Shown one piece after another: positions 53,042 through 62,594 of a DNA stretch of 64,000 bases (positions are counted from its first letter, which is position 1; the number at the start of each line of letters is the position of its first letter). The stretch comes from Geomesophilobacter sediminis (lineage in GTDB: Bacteria; Desulfobacterota; Desulfuromonadia; Geobacterales; Geobacteraceae), in the NCBI RefSeq assembly GCF_016458275.1, contig NZ_JAEMHM010000009.1:1-64000 (forward strand). The letters run 5' to 3'. The translations under genes were made by a program, and so were the position numbers. Under the pieces are notes generated by a model. It saw only the letters and a list, made by a program, of their open reading frames with translations, made no database searches and was not told the DNA's origin.

Positions 53042-53845
53042 ATGAGCAAACAGAAGATAAGTGATGAGACCAAGTTCCTCCTGGTGATCATCGCGCTGCT
53101 CCTCAGCGTGCCGCTCTTTTTCTACCTTCTTTCCCTGAACACCGGCGACGAGGCTCCGAAAAAGGAAGCGGAGAAAAAGCCCAAGGAGCTCACCGTCGTC
53201 GTCTCCGAGACCGACAAGCCGGCCCCCGCCGCCCCGGTCGCCGCGCAGCCGGTCCCCCAGGCGGTGCGCGACTCGATCCAGCAGGGGGATTACTCCACCG
53301 CGCACCTGCAGATCACCCGGATGCCCAAGCAGTCTTCACAGGTCAAGGAGCTCATCAAGGCGGCCGTCGCGGCGAACAAAGGGACCCGCGGCCCGAAACA
53401 GGAACCGCCGACGGCCACGACTCCGCTTCGCTACGTCGACGCCTCCTCCCCGCGCAACCGGCAGGCCGACTCCTTTTACCTCTACCTTGAGGATGAGGGA
53501 CAGGCCCCGCGCCCCTGGGTATGCATCCAATCCTTCGGACCCAAGCCGCTGGTCTGGAATGCGGTGAAGGTCCGCACCGACGGGACCAGCGCGCTGTTGA
53601 AGATCACCCCTTCGGTGGCCCGCCCCGGCGGCAAGTTTGCCGAATACTATGACGCCCCGATGAACCGCGACAGCTATGCGGTCATCAAACGCCTCGCGAC
53701 CGCCCGCCGCTCGGAAGTGCTCTTCGTCGGGGCTGCCGGGACCAAGGAGCACAAGATCACCGAGGTGGAAAAGAAGGCGCTGGCCCGCATGCTCGAGCTC
53801 TACGAGGCGCTGGGAGGAAATGTTGCTCTCTTCGAGCGGAAGTGA
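53042..53845 (+). CDS. Membrane-anchored protein of unknown function
   Basis: A 267-residue protein with a single N-terminal membrane segment (about 11-27, FLLVIIALLLSVPLFFYLL), a Lys/Pro/Ala-rich linker (about 35-75), then a soluble domain containing DSFYLYLEDEGQ and PRPWVCIQSFGPKPLVW. I do not recognise the family. ATG starts 35 bp after the dehydrogenase stop, and the last 26 nt overlap the MFS gene, so these three genes may form one operon. Confidence 0.75.
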   Translation: MSKQKISDETKFLLVIIALLLSVPLFFYLLSLNTGDEAPKKEAEKKPKELTVVVSETDKPAPAAPVAAQPVPQAVRDSIQQGDYSTAHLQITRMPKQSSQVKELIKAAVAANKGTRGPKQEPPTATTPLRYVDASSPRNRQADSFYLYLEDEGQAPRPWVCIQSFGPKPLVWNAVKVRTDGTSALLKITPSVARPGGKFAEYYDAPMNRDSYAVIKRLATARRSEVLFVGAAGTKEHKITEVEKKALARMLELYEALGGNVALFERK

Positions 53846-55043
53846 CCTGCGGCTGCGGGGGAACCTGAACAAGCTCTACGCCTACTCCTTCCTCAAGATG
53901 ACCCTTTTCCCGATGGCGGTCATCACCCTGTTCTGGAAGGACCACATCGGGCTCAGCCTCACCCAAATCCTCCTGATCCAGAGCATCCTCTCTTTCGTGA
54001 TGGTGCTCTTCGAATATCCGGCCGGATATGTCAGCGACCGGCTCGGCTACCGCGCCGCCCTCAACATCGCGTCGCTGCTCGGTCTCGCCGGTTGGGGACT
54101 CTATACCGTCGCCCATCACTTCGGCGACGTCCTTGCCGCCGAAATCCTGCTCGGCATCTCCCTATCCTTCATCAGCGGGGCGGACAGTGCGCTCCTTTTC
54201 GAGACGCTGCGCGACGCAGGGAAGGAAACCTTCTACGCCCGCCACGAGGGGCGGATGAACGGCTTCGCCCAGTTGGGTGAGGCCTGCGGCGCCCTCTTTG
54301 CCGGCGCGCTTTACGCGGTCGCGCCGCTGCTCCCTTTCTTTTTGCAGATCGGCGTATGGTTTCTCGCGCTTTTGATCGCCCGCTCGCTGGTGGAGCCGGT
54401 CCGCAGCATCGCCCCGCGGGTGAGCCACCTTTCCGAGGCGCTGCGGACCGCCCGCTACGTCTTCTGGGACAACCCGCGGCTGCGTTCGACCATGCTCCTG
54501 AACGCGGCACTCGGGATTTCCTCGTTCTACCCGGTCTGGCTGATCCAGCCCTACCTGCAGCACAGCAAGGTTCCGATCGCCTGGTTCGGACCCATCTGGA
54601 CCGGTGCGAACCTCACGGTCGCCGCCTCGGCGGTCCTGAGCCACCGGATGCAGCAGCGCCTGGGGGAGCGGCGGATGGTCCTCTTTTTTCTCGTACTGGT
54701 GTGGATCGGGTACCTTGGGCTGGGGTGGTGCGGCGGGATCGGCGCTTTCCTTTTCTATTACCTTTTGACCACGATGCGGGGACTGCGCGGCCCGATGATG
54801 CTCGATCTGACCCAGCGCGAGTCACCTTCGGCAAACCGCGCCGGTATCCTCTCGCTGCAGACCCTCTGTTTCCGGCTCCTGTTCACCTGCACCGGCCCGG
54901 TGATCGGGATTCTTTCCGACCGCGGCGGCGTCCGGGGAGCGCTCCAGTACCTCTGTTTCGCCTTCGTGGTGGTGCTCCCGCCGCTGGCGTTCCTCTTCCT
55001 GCGCAACCTGCACGGGCCGGAGTGCCAAGCTGCGCCTGATTAG
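53820..55043 (+). CDS. MFS-family transporter
   Basis: A 407-residue integral membrane protein of the major facilitator type with about 11-12 hydrophobic segments. The region between segments 2 and 3 has the signature FEYPAGYVSDRLGYRAAL, matching the MFS motif GxxxDRxGRR. The substrate is unknown. The start ATG after GGGAGGAA overlaps the preceding gene by 26 nt, so it is translationally coupled. Confidence 0.88.
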   Translation: MLLSSSGSDLRLRGNLNKLYAYSFLKMTLFPMAVITLFWKDHIGLSLTQILLIQSILSFVMVLFEYPAGYVSDRLGYRAALNIASLLGLAGWGLYTVAHHFGDVLAAEILLGISLSFISGADSALLFETLRDAGKETFYARHEGRMNGFAQLGEACGALFAGALYAVAPLLPFFLQIGVWFLALLIARSLVEPVRSIAPRVSHLSEALRTARYVFWDNPRLRSTMLLNAALGISSFYPVWLIQPYLQHSKVPIAWFGPIWTGANLTVAASAVLSHRMQQRLGERRMVLFFLVLVWIGYLGLGWCGGIGAFLFYYLLTTMRGLRGPMMLDLTQRESPSANRAGILSLQTLCFRLLFTCTGPVIGILSDRGGVRGALQYLCFAFVVVLPPLAFLFLRNLHGPECQAAPD

Positions 55044-55080
55044 CCCAACCATCGTTACCTGAACCGGATAGCCGCTTTCC

Positions 55081-55151
55081 CTGTGGGAGCGCCCTTCCGG
55101 GCGCGAACCGCCGAAGGCGGTGATGATCGCGGGGAAAGGCGCTCCTACCGA
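55081..55151. repeat. REP-like inverted repeat (GTGGGAGCG family)
   Basis: CTGTGGGAGCGCCCTTCCGG at the left and GGGGAAAGGCGCTCCTACCG at the right, with a self-complementary CCGCCGAAGGCGG in the middle. Confidence 0.75.
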
Positions 55152-55206
55152 CCGGGCACCTGCTCAAGACCAAAGCTGATTAGTGTCTTTCTTCATGCCG
55201 AAGCAC

Positions 55207-55318
55207 CTGAGCCCCCCTCTTCCTCCGGGAGAGGGTCGGAGTGAGGGGATTTCCCATGGGAGCTCCTTCCCTCACCCGCCCTTCGGGCACCCTCTCCCGG
55301 AGGGAGAGGGCGTCACCT
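55207..55318. repeat. Large inverted repeat (CTCACCCT family)
   Basis: CCTCCGGGAGAGGGTCGGAG TGAGGG on the left is mirrored by CCCTCACCCGCCCTTCGGGC and CCCTCTCCCGGAGGGAGAGG on the right, allowing a long stem of about 100 nt. Related to 1883-1925 and 13317-13420. Confidence 0.7.
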
Positions 55319-55343
55319 GAAAATTGACGCTCGTCAGGAAAAC

Positions 55344-55378
55344 AAAAAGGCCACTCCTTGCATAGGAATGGCCTTTTT
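55344..55378 (-). terminator. Terminator of the chemoreceptor-cheY transcript
   Basis: AAAAAGGCCA..TGGCCTTTTT with internal ACTCC/GGAAT pairing, 42 bp past the MCP stop. Symmetrical, so it may also end the MFS operon. Confidence 0.8.
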
Positions 55379-55419
55379 CATTGCGGGCGGGGCTCACGCG
55401 CCCGGAAGGGCGCTCCCAC

Positions 55420-57039
55420 CTACCCCGCTGTCGCCTCCCGCACCAGCCGCTCCAGTTCACGCGCCTGGCGGTCGATTTCGGCCGCGGCTCCGGAAGTCTC
55501 GTCCGCCCCGCGGGCCGACCGGGCCAGCACGTCGCCGATCTGCTGCACATTGGCGGCCATCCGGACCGACGTTTCGTTTTGCCCCTCGGCTGCGGCGGCA
55601 ATCTCCCCGATCTGCGCCGAGACCTCCCCGATCCGGGTCAAAATCTCCTGGAGCGCCTCCCCCGACTTGTGCGACGTCGCCGCCCCCTTCTCCACCTGGA
55701 GCACCCCGGCCTCCATCGCCTTGACCGCGTCGCGGGTCTCGGCCTGAATCGCCTTGATCATGTTGCCGATCTCGCTGGTGGCCCGGGAAGTCCGCTCCGC
55801 CAGCGCCCGGACCTCGTCCGCGACGACGGCAAAGCCGCGCCCCTGTTCGCCGGCGCGGGCGGCTTCGATCGCCGCATTGAGCGCCAGCAGGTTGGTCTGG
55901 TCCGCAATCTCGTCGATGGTCCCCGCGATCTCCCCGATCTGCTCGGAGCGTGCGCCCAGCGCCTCGATGGTCTTAGCCGCCTGCCGCACCTGGTCCGCGA
56001 TAACGTTCATCCCGGCAATGGTCTCCTGGACGACCGAGGCACCCGTGTTGGCGGCCTGAGCCGATTCCCGGGATGCCTCCGCCGCCATCGAGCAGGTCCG
56101 CGATATCTCCGAGCTCGCCGATGCGATCTCCTCGCTGGCCGAAGCGACGACGCCCGCCTGCGCCGACACTTCCTCGTTGCCTTGGGCGATCTCGCGCGAG
56201 GTCTCGTAGAGCCGGCTCGAGGTCGAGGCAATGGCAACGGAAATGTCCCCTGCCTGGGCCACCTTGCCGCGCAGGTCCCCCACGACCGCAGCCACCGAGT
56301 TGAGCAGACGCCCCACTTCGTCGTCATTGTCCAAAACCGGGAGGTTGCGCTCCCCCCGGGCCAGCCGGTTCGCCAATTCCGCCGCGTCGGTGAGCGGCTT
56401 GGTGAGGGTCTGCGGGATCAGCATGGCGAAAACCACGGAGACCAGCGCCCCCACCACCAGGAGAATCACCACCAGCGCCGTGGTGATCGTCCCTTCCTTG
56501 TCGTTGGCGCCAAGGGCCGCCTGCAGCTGGGTATCTTTGTCCGCGACGAGCTTGTCCATCGCGTCCTGCATCATGTAGGTCGCCTTTTCCACGTCCCGGA
56601 GCAGCTCGAGCGCCTCGTCGTGCCGGCCCGCCTGTTCGAGGTTCAGCATCTTGGTGCTGCTTTCGTCGGCGAAGTCCCGCGCGACTTTCAGCTCCTGGAT
56701 GGTCTTGCGCTCCTTCTCGGTGGCCAGGGTCCGCTCCAGCTGGTCCCGGAGACGATCGATCTCCAGCACCAGTTTGTCCGCATCACCCAGGAGCGCCTGG
56801 CGCCGGGCCGGATCGCTTTCGTGCATTGCCTCGGCCAACATCCCTTTCCGCTGTTGCATGGTCGCCGAAAGCTTCGAGGCAAGCCCCATCGGATGCACGA
56901 CCTTCGCCGAGATCTCGTTGAGGCTCTCATTGAGACGGTGGTTGCGGAAAAGACTGATCCCGCCAATCAGCGCAGCGACCGCCGCCACCATGATGAAGGC
57001 GACCATCAACTTGGCCCCTACCCGGAAATTACCCGACAT
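55420..57039 (-). CDS. Methyl-accepting chemotaxis protein with four-helix-bundle sensor
   Basis: A 539-residue receptor. First membrane segment at about 11-31, a helical periplasmic four-helix-bundle-like domain to about 185, second segment to about 210 ([19 protein letters not shown]), HAMP to about 265, then the signalling coiled coil with the hairpin core [20 protein letters not shown] and adaptation-site helices. It couples an unknown ligand to CheA/CheW. A CheY-like gene sits 14 bp upstream in the same transcript under a sigma-28-type promoter. Confidence 0.92.
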   Translation of the reverse strand: MSGNFRVGAKLMVAFIMVAAVAALIGGISLFRNHRLNESLNEISAKVVHPMGLASKLSATMQQRKGMLAEAMHESDPARRQALLGDADKLVLEIDRLRDQLERTLATEKERKTIQELKVARDFADESSTKMLNLEQAGRHDEALELLRDVEKATYMMQDAMDKLVADKDTQLQAALGANDKEGTITTALVVILLVVGALVSVVFAMLIPQTLTKPLTDAAELANRLARGERNLPVLDNDDEVGRLLNSVAAVVGDLRGKVAQAGDISVAIASTSSRLYETSREIAQGNEEVSAQAGVVASASEEIASASSEISRTCSMAAEASRESAQAANTGASVVQETIAGMNVIADQVRQAAKTIEALGARSEQIGEIAGTIDEIADQTNLLALNAAIEAARAGEQGRGFAVVADEVRALAERTSRATSEIGNMIKAIQAETRDAVKAMEAGVLQVEKGAATSHKSGEALQEILTRIGEVSAQIGEIAAAAEGQNETSVRMAANVQQIGDVLARSARGADETSGAAAEIDRQARELERLVREATAG

Positions 57040-57053
57040 CTACCTACCTCCAG

Positions 57054-57452
57054 CTACGGCCACAGGCCGAGTTTTTCGATTTCTTCCATCACCATCGTGT
57101 CGTCGAACGGCTTGGTGAGATAGGAGGTCGCCCCTCCGTTGTAAAAGGAGTCGATGACACTTTTGGGGTCCTCGACCGCCGTGATCATGATGACCTTCAC
57201 CTCTTTGGTGTTTGCAATGCCGCAATCCCGCTCTATCTCCCGGATTTGGCGCAAAGCCTCGTTGCCGTCCATCTCGGGCATCTTGACGTCCATGCAGATC
57301 AGGTCGTACGGCTCCTTCTTGACCAGCCCCCGCTGAAAGGCCAGGACTGCCTCGCGGCCATTGACGGTAATATCGCACTCCCCGAGAGGGCTCAGGGTGT
57401 CCTTCAGGATCTCACGCACCAGGAAGCTGTCGTCCACAATCAACGTCTTCAT
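57054..57452 (-). CDS. CheY-like response regulator
   Basis: A 132-residue stand-alone receiver domain: acidic pocket LIVDDSFLV, phospho-acceptor ICMDVKMPEMDGNEA, then MITAVEDPKS (switch Thr) and TKPFDDT (conserved Lys). No output domain, so it probably binds the motor or acts as a phosphate sink. The ATG at 57450-57452 has GGAGG 7 nt upstream; GTG two codons before is too close to that site. First gene of a pair with the MCP. Confidence 0.92.
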   Translation of the reverse strand: MKTLIVDDSFLVREILKDTLSPLGECDITVNGREAVLAFQRGLVKKEPYDLICMDVKMPEMDGNEALRQIREIERDCGIANTKEVKVIMITAVEDPKSVIDSFYNGGATSYLTKPFDDTMVMEEIEKLGLWP

Positions 57453-57513
57453 GCACACCCCTCCAATATGGATTGAATTGAAAAGTAACCGCCCGCGATG
57501 ACAACATAATTTT

Positions 57514-57540
57514 GTATCGGCGCAAAGTTGGAAATATTTA
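57514..57540 (-). promoter_or_regulatory. Sigma-28 (FliA) promoter of the cheY-MCP pair
   Basis: On the minus strand TAAA at 57537-57540, exactly 15 nt, then GCCGATAC at 57514-57521, against consensus TAAA-N15-GCCGATAA: one mismatch. About 62 bp before the cheY-like start. Confidence 0.85.
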
Positions 57541-57734
57541 GGATTTTATTGAGAGAATCGGCGGCTGCCCGGGAAGGAAGGCCAGAAAGCCTGGGCGGCC
57601 AAGCGACGCTTGGCCAAAGGTAAGGGGCGCGACGGCTTCAGCAGGTGAATCCCGCAACCTGATTGAGGGGGCTCCCCCCACAGGGGCGGCCCCGTAGGAG
57701 CGGTAGACATGGTCATAAACGGCATCGGTGCCGC

Positions 57735-58181
57735 TCACCGCGGTGGCACCACCGACTCGAAGCTCTCCTGCCAGCGCTGATCAGGGGTTTCCGTGTCGCC
57801 ACCCTCGTTGAAGTAATAGACATAGGTGAAACGGAGCCGCGATCCCGGGGGCGCCGCACGCTTGAGCTTGACCGAAAACGAAGCGGACTGGTCCATGGGG
57901 AGCTGAACCGGGACGACGTACCCCACCGACCGGGAAGCCTCCTTCCCCTGCTGGTCCAGCAGCGCCACATAGACCTCGATGTTCGTCAGGTAGGCATACC
58001 GGACATTTTTGATGACCCCATCGACGACGGCCCCGGATGGGGTATCGCGAACGCCCCAGGCGAGTTCCGCATCGAAGTGGCGGTAGTGCTGCGGCAGGTT
58101 CCCCAAAGCCACGTCATTTGGGTTAGGACCCACGGCGCATCCGCCAAGAAACAGCAACAACAAAAGGGTTTGGATTCGCAT
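57735..58181 (-). CDS. Lipoprotein of unknown function
   Basis: A 148-residue lipoprotein, signal MRIQTLLLLLFLGGC with the lipidated Cys at residue 15. The mature part looks like a single beta-sandwich (GAVVDGVIKNVRYAYLTNIE, then VSVKLKR-like strands), reminiscent of FxLYD-type domains that sit at cell envelopes. It lies between two chemotaxis loci on the minus strand but without its own sigma-28 promoter that I can see. Function unknown. Confidence 0.72.
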   Translation of the reverse strand: MRIQTLLLLLFLGGCAVGPNPNDVALGNLPQHYRHFDAELAWGVRDTPSGAVVDGVIKNVRYAYLTNIEVYVALLDQQGKEASRSVGYVVPVQLPMDQSASFSVKLKRAAPPGSRLRFTYVYYFNEGGDTETPDQRWQESFESVVPPR

Positions 58182-58311
58182 CGATCACCTTCCTCCCTGG
58201 CCGGCCGGATGCCCCGTCCCCGTTACCAGATGGGGACCTGAACCGGCCGGAATCTGGTCCGAAAACGCCGGACCAATCGTGACATTTGTCGAAATTAATT
58301 TTGGAATTCCT

Positions 58312-58338
58312 TAAAGTTAGGAAATTTCCCTCCGATAC
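58312..58338 (+). promoter_or_regulatory. Sigma-28 (FliA) promoter of the Cache chemoreceptor
   Basis: TAAA at 58312-58315, exactly 15 nt, then TCCGATAC at 58331-58338, two mismatches to GCCGATAA. The leader to the ATG would be about 130 nt. Confidence 0.75.
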
Positions 58339-58476
58339 ACCAGACAAACGGCGTTCGATTAGGGACCGCATCCTGCCAGGACTATTTCCCACCCCCGTCC
58401 CCGCCAAGGCCGTTTTGTTGCCCTGGAGCCGGCTACGGCAACTGCGGCTTCAATGACATTATTTCAGGAGGGGGCC

Positions 58477-60120
58477 ATGGAATTCAAGCTGTTCAGACAT
58501 TGGCGGATCCAAAACAAGATCATGTTCATCACGGTGCTGAGTGTGACCATCATGCTCCTCGGGATGTTCCTGTTTCTGCTGCCGATGCTGGAGAAATGGA
58601 TCATCAACGAGAAACGCGACGCCACCCGGCATGTGGTCGAACTGGCGATGGGGATACTAGAGCAGCAGGACGCCGAGGTCCGCGCCGGGCACATGTCCCT
58701 GGAAACGGCTCAGAAAGAAGCCCAAGACCATATCAGCAAGCTCCGCTACGAGAAGAAGGAATACATCTGGATCAACGATCTCAAGTCGATTTGCATCATG
58801 CACCCCATCAAGCCCGAGCTGAACGGCAAAGACCTGTCCGAGATGAAGGACCCGAACGGGGTGCGTATTTTCAGCGAGTTCGTGAAGGTATGCAAGGAAA
58901 AGGGAGACGGGTTCGTCAACTACATGTGGCCGCGCCCGGGCGAGAAGGAGCCGATTCCCAAGCTCTCCTACGTGAAGGCGTTTCAGCCGTGGGGCTGGGT
59001 TTTGGGGAGCGGCATCTACATCGATGACGTCAACCGGGAACTCAGTCACGTAAAGTGGCTCTTTCTGGCGCTCAATGCCTTCGTCGCCTGCTTCAGCTTC
59101 ATCCTCGCCTTTTCGGTCAGCCGGGGAATCACCCGTACCCTGGGCCGGGTGGATCGGACCCTTGCCGAGATGGCCAGCGGCAAAGGGGACCTGACCCGGC
59201 GGCTCGAAGTGGAGCGTGAAGACGAGACCGGATCGCTGGCGCGGTCGTTCAACCGGTTCCTCGACAACCTCAAGGAAATCGTGGTGCACATCTCCAACAA
59301 CTCCGTCGAGGTGGCCTCCGCCGCCAAGAAGTTGAACGACACGGCGGCAAACATCGCCTCCGGGACCGAGAAAGTCGCCCTGGAGTCCGGGTCGGTGGCG
59401 ATCGCCAGCGAGGAGATGGCGGCGACCTCTTCGGCAATTTCCCAGAACTGCGCCGCTGCGGTCACCAACGTGACCCGCGCCGGTGAAACGGCAAAGGAAG
59501 GGGCCGTCGTCGTCGGCAAGGCGGTGCAGAGCATTCAGCGCATCGCGGACAAGGTGAGCGAGAGCGCCCAGACCGTCGCGTCGCTCGGCTCCCGCTCCGA
59601 CCAGATCGGCGAGATCATCGGTACCATCGAGGACATCGCCGACCAGACCAATCTCCTCGCGCTGAACGCAGCCATCGAGGCGGCCCGGGCCGGTGAACAG
59701 GGACGCGGTTTTGCGGTGGTGGCCGACGAGGTGCGCGCGCTGGCCGAGCGGACCACCACGGCGACCCGCCAGATCTCCGAAATGATCCAGACCATCCAGC
59801 GCGAGACCGCCTCGGCGGTGACCGCCATGGAAGAAGGGGTGCGCGAGGTTAACATGGGGACCGAGGATGCGGCAAGCTCGGGACGGGCGCTCGAAGACAT
59901 CCTGAACCAGGTCTGTTCGGTGACCGGACAGATCGACCAGATCTCGGTGTCGGCACAGGAGCAGACCTCGGCGACCAACGACATCAGCAGCAACATGCGT
60001 CGCATCACCGAAGAGGTGGAACGGACCTCGACCAACGCCCAGGCGACCGCCACCTCGGCGGGGCAGCTCGCCGAAATGGCCGAAGAGCTGAAGAGGATCG
60101 TGGCGCAGTTTCGCCTGTAA
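58477..60120 (+). CDS. Methyl-accepting chemotaxis protein with single Cache domain
   Basis: A 547-residue receptor from the ATG at 58477 after GGAGGGGGCC. Membrane segment at about 18-40, then an sCache_2-type periplasmic domain (EYIWINDLKSICIMHPIKPE, GDGFVNYMWPRPGEKEPIPK, FQPWGWVLGSGIYIDDV), second membrane segment at about 187-208, HAMP, and the conserved signalling hairpin core. Single Cache domains of this kind commonly bind small carboxylates; the ligand is unknown. Confidence 0.94.
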   Translation: MEFKLFRHWRIQNKIMFITVLSVTIMLLGMFLFLLPMLEKWIINEKRDATRHVVELAMGILEQQDAEVRAGHMSLETAQKEAQDHISKLRYEKKEYIWINDLKSICIMHPIKPELNGKDLSEMKDPNGVRIFSEFVKVCKEKGDGFVNYMWPRPGEKEPIPKLSYVKAFQPWGWVLGSGIYIDDVNRELSHVKWLFLALNAFVACFSFILAFSVSRGITRTLGRVDRTLAEMASGKGDLTRRLEVEREDETGSLARSFNRFLDNLKEIVVHISNNSVEVASAAKKLNDTAANIASGTEKVALESGSVAIASEEMAATSSAISQNCAAAVTNVTRAGETAKEGAVVVGKAVQSIQRIADKVSESAQTVASLGSRSDQIGEIIGTIEDIADQTNLLALNAAIEAARAGEQGRGFAVVADEVRALAERTTTATRQISEMIQTIQRETASAVTAMEEGVREVNMGTEDAASSGRALEDILNQVCSVTGQIDQISVSAQEQTSATNDISSNMRRITEEVERTSTNAQATATSAGQLAEMAEELKRIVAQFRL

Positions 60121-60168
60121 GCACCACGTGGCCCCATCGGGCCCGCGCAAAATCACCGTTACCAATGC

Positions 60169-60200
60169 AAAAGGGCTTCCCCGGAAGGAGAAGCCCTTTT
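60169..60200 (+). terminator. Terminator of the Cache chemoreceptor gene
   Basis: AAAAGGGCTTC..GAAGCCCTTTT with 10-nt loop, 48 bp past the stop. Confidence 0.85.
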
Positions 60201-60227
60201 GTTCGTGCCGGCTTAAGGCAGTGCTTT

Positions 60228-60350
60228 GAAGTCCCCTTTAGCAAAGGGGGATTTCAGGGGGACTTGCCTCAAAGGCTCTGACTTTGCGGAGCCCCTCCCC
60301 AAAGAACCTCAAAACCAGATCTCCCCCTGTCAAAGGGGAGATCAAACGAC
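60228..60350. repeat. Intergenic repeat pair (CCCCTTTGACAAAGGGG type)
   Basis: GTCCCCTTTAGCAAAGGGGG ATTTCAGG on the left and CTCCCCCTGTCAAAGGGGAG on the right, each a small palindrome, between convergent genes. Another repeat family of the genome. Confidence 0.7.
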
Positions 60351-60358
60351 CCGCGCGA

Positions 60359-61438
60359 TCAGTCCAGGCGCCCTTCCTCCGCCAACGCCACAAGCAACCG
60401 GTCGTTTTCTTCCTTCAGGCGCACCGCCACCCGAAAAAACCGTGCGTCGAGCCCGTGGAAATTGGCGCAGTCCCTGATCATGAGCCCATGCCGCAGCAGC
60501 CGTTCCTTGAGCGCCGCCGCGGTCATGCCGTTGCGAAGCTCAACCAAAAGATAATTGGCAGCCGAAGAAAAGGTCCGTGCCCAGCCCAGCGCGTCGATAG
60601 CCGCGGCCATCCGGGAGCGCTCCGCCGCGATGAAGCGGCGCGTCCGCTCGCGGTACTCCCCATCTTGCAACGAGGCAATCCCGGCAAGCTGCGCTGCGGT
60701 GTTGACGCTCCAGGGTGCGCCGGCCTCCTCCAACCGCTCCACCAGACCGGCGTCGGCAATCGCGTAACCGAGCCTGAGTCCCGGAATGGCGAAGAACTTG
60801 GTCATGGATCGGAGCACGATGCCGCGCCCGGACCGAAGGAGCACCGCTTTCGCCGAGTCCCCTTCGCAAAAATCCATGAACGCCTCATCCAGAACGAAAA
60901 AAGCCCCCGCCGCTGCGCAGAGCTGCACGATCTCGGCGATCTCCGTCTCCGGTACCAAGGCGCCGGTGGGGTTTGCGGGATTGCACAGGAAGAGCAGGTC
61001 GCACCGTTCGAGCTTGTCCTGCAAGGCAGAAAGCGGTAGGCGGAAATCGTTCCGGCTGTCGAGAACGAGGTACTCCACGTCCCAATCGGCCCGTCGCAGC
61101 GCGGACTCGTACTCCGCAAAGGCCGGGGCCACGATCAGCGCCCGCTTTCCCGGCAACAGCCGCGGGAGGAGATGAATGAGCTCGGTGGAGCCATTGGCCA
61201 CGCAGACTTGTTCCGATGCGATGCCGTGGTACGCGGCCAGGCGCTCCTTCAGTTCGAAAGCGTGCTTGTCCGGGTAATGCAAGAGCCGGTCGAAGCAGTC
61301 GGCGAGCACCTCCCGTACCCCCGGGGCCATGCCGAGCGGGTTGATGCTCGCGGAAAAGTCGACGATCCGCTCGGCCGGGACCCCGAGCGACCGAGCTACC
61401 GCAAAAACATTCCCGCCATGTTCATGACCTTTGGACAT
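60359..61438 (-). CDS. cobD: L-threonine-phosphate decarboxylase / aminotransferase fold, CobD
   Basis: A 359-residue PLP-dependent protein of the histidinol-phosphate aminotransferase fold. The PLP lysine is in RSMTKFFAIPGLRLGY. The N-terminus HGGNVFAVARSLG, then ASINPLG, is characteristic of CobD, which decarboxylates threonine phosphate to the aminopropanol linker of cobalamin. Context (cbiB and cobQ next to it) makes CobD far likelier than a HisC. Separated from cbiB by 153 bp of repeats. Confidence 0.9.
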   Translation of the reverse strand: MSKGHEHGGNVFAVARSLGVPAERIVDFSASINPLGMAPGVREVLADCFDRLLHYPDKHAFELKERLAAYHGIASEQVCVANGSTELIHLLPRLLPGKRALIVAPAFAEYESALRRADWDVEYLVLDSRNDFRLPLSALQDKLERCDLLFLCNPANPTGALVPETEIAEIVQLCAAAGAFFVLDEAFMDFCEGDSAKAVLLRSGRGIVLRSMTKFFAIPGLRLGYAIADAGLVERLEEAGAPWSVNTAAQLAGIASLQDGEYRERTRRFIAAERSRMAAAIDALGWARTFSSAANYLLVELRNGMTAAALKERLLRHGLMIRDCANFHGLDARFFRVAVRLKEENDRLLVALAEEGRLD

Positions 61439-61472
61439 GCAATGTTCCTTCGTTCCGTCCCAGTGCCAATTT

Positions 61473-61575
61473 CGGACCGATCCGTCGGATCCGACCGATC
61501 GGTCCGATCAGTCCGAGTGGGTGCTCCTGGAGATGCCGCCACCCCAACCTGCAGGGGCGCAGGATGCTGCGCCCA
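61473..61575. repeat. Palindromic repeats between cobD and cbiB
   Basis: CGGACCGATCCGTCGGATCC and following CGACCGATCGGTCCG make nested palindromes (61473-61515), followed by GGGGCGCAGGATGCTGCGCC (61553-61572), related to the element at 22693-22709. Confidence 0.7.
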
Positions 61576-61591
61576 CCGCGACCGCCCGCGC

Positions 61592-62539
61592 TCAAAAACC
61601 TTCTGCAATCACCCGTCCAGCCACCCACACGCCCACCAGCAAAAGCTCGCTGGCGTACATGAGCCGCACCGTACCCCGGTACGCCGCCAGTGACAGGGGA
61701 ACCAACGGATCGCCGATGGTCGGCTTCTCGACTACCTTTCCGAAATACGTGTTCGCCCCACCCAGCCGAACCCCGAGTGCTCCCGCGGCGGCGGCCTCGG
61801 GAAACCCGCTGTTGGGGGAGGAGTGGTTGCGCCCGTCGCGCCGCACCATGAGGAAGGCACCCCGCCCGCTCAGCGCGCAAAGGGGCGCCGCCAGGACCAT
61901 CAGCAGCGCAGTGAGCCGGGCGGGTACCCAGTTGGCCACATCGTCGAACCGGGCCGAGGCCCAGCCGAATTCGAGGTAGCGCTCGTTCTTGTACCCCACC
62001 ATCGAGTCGAGCGTGTTGACCGCCTTGTACGCGGCGGCAAGTGCCGGACCACCTAACAGCAGGTAAAAAAGCGGCGCGATGACCCCGTCCGAGGTGTTCT
62101 CGGCAACCGTTTCCACCGCGCCCCGGATCAGCTCCTCCTCCCCGAGATGCTCGGTTTCGCGTCCGACAATCCAGGAAAGCGCCACCCTGCCACCGGCGAG
62201 ATCCCCCTGTTCCAGGGCAGCCGCCACCTTCCGCGACTCGCCATGGAGGGAACGCGCCGCCAGACAAACCCAGCCGATGTAGAGACCGACGCCGATTCCT
62301 GCCGCCGGCGCGAAGCGCCAAGCCAGCGCGAGCAGCGCGGAAACAAGCCCATAGGTCGTCCCTGCCACGACTACCAGAAGGGCCACGCCAGCCAGCCGTT
62401 GGTTGCCGAAAAGCCGCCGCAGCTTAGGCTCCAAGAAAGATATGAACTTTCCGATCGCCACCACCGGATGCGGCAGGAAGCGCGGATCACCCAAGGCGAA
62501 ATCCAGCAGCACCGCGCCGACGACGAGGACGATGTCCAT
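61592..62539 (-). CDS. cbiB: Adenosylcobinamide-phosphate synthase
   Basis: A 315-residue membrane protein started at MDIVLVVGAVLLDFALGDPR; the longer frame overlaps cobQ and is rejected. It has about four to five hydrophobic segments and family motifs HPVVAIGKFISFLEP, then NTSDGVIAPLFYLLLGG, KAVNTLDSMVGYKN and FGWASARFDD. It attaches the aminopropanol phosphate produced via CobD to adenosylcobyric acid. Lies 55 bp after cobQ. Confidence 0.95.
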   Translation of the reverse strand: MDIVLVVGAVLLDFALGDPRFLPHPVVAIGKFISFLEPKLRRLFGNQRLAGVALLVVVAGTTYGLVSALLALAWRFAPAAGIGVGLYIGWVCLAARSLHGESRKVAAALEQGDLAGGRVALSWIVGRETEHLGEEELIRGAVETVAENTSDGVIAPLFYLLLGGPALAAAYKAVNTLDSMVGYKNERYLEFGWASARFDDVANWVPARLTALLMVLAAPLCALSGRGAFLMVRRDGRNHSSPNSGFPEAAAAGALGVRLGGANTYFGKVVEKPTIGDPLVPLSLAAYRGTVRLMYASELLLVGVWVAGRVIAEGF

Positions 62540-62594
62540 CTCTTCCCGGCTCACGACAGGAGCTGCGCCAACGGTTGCGTGAGCGAGCCCGGCG

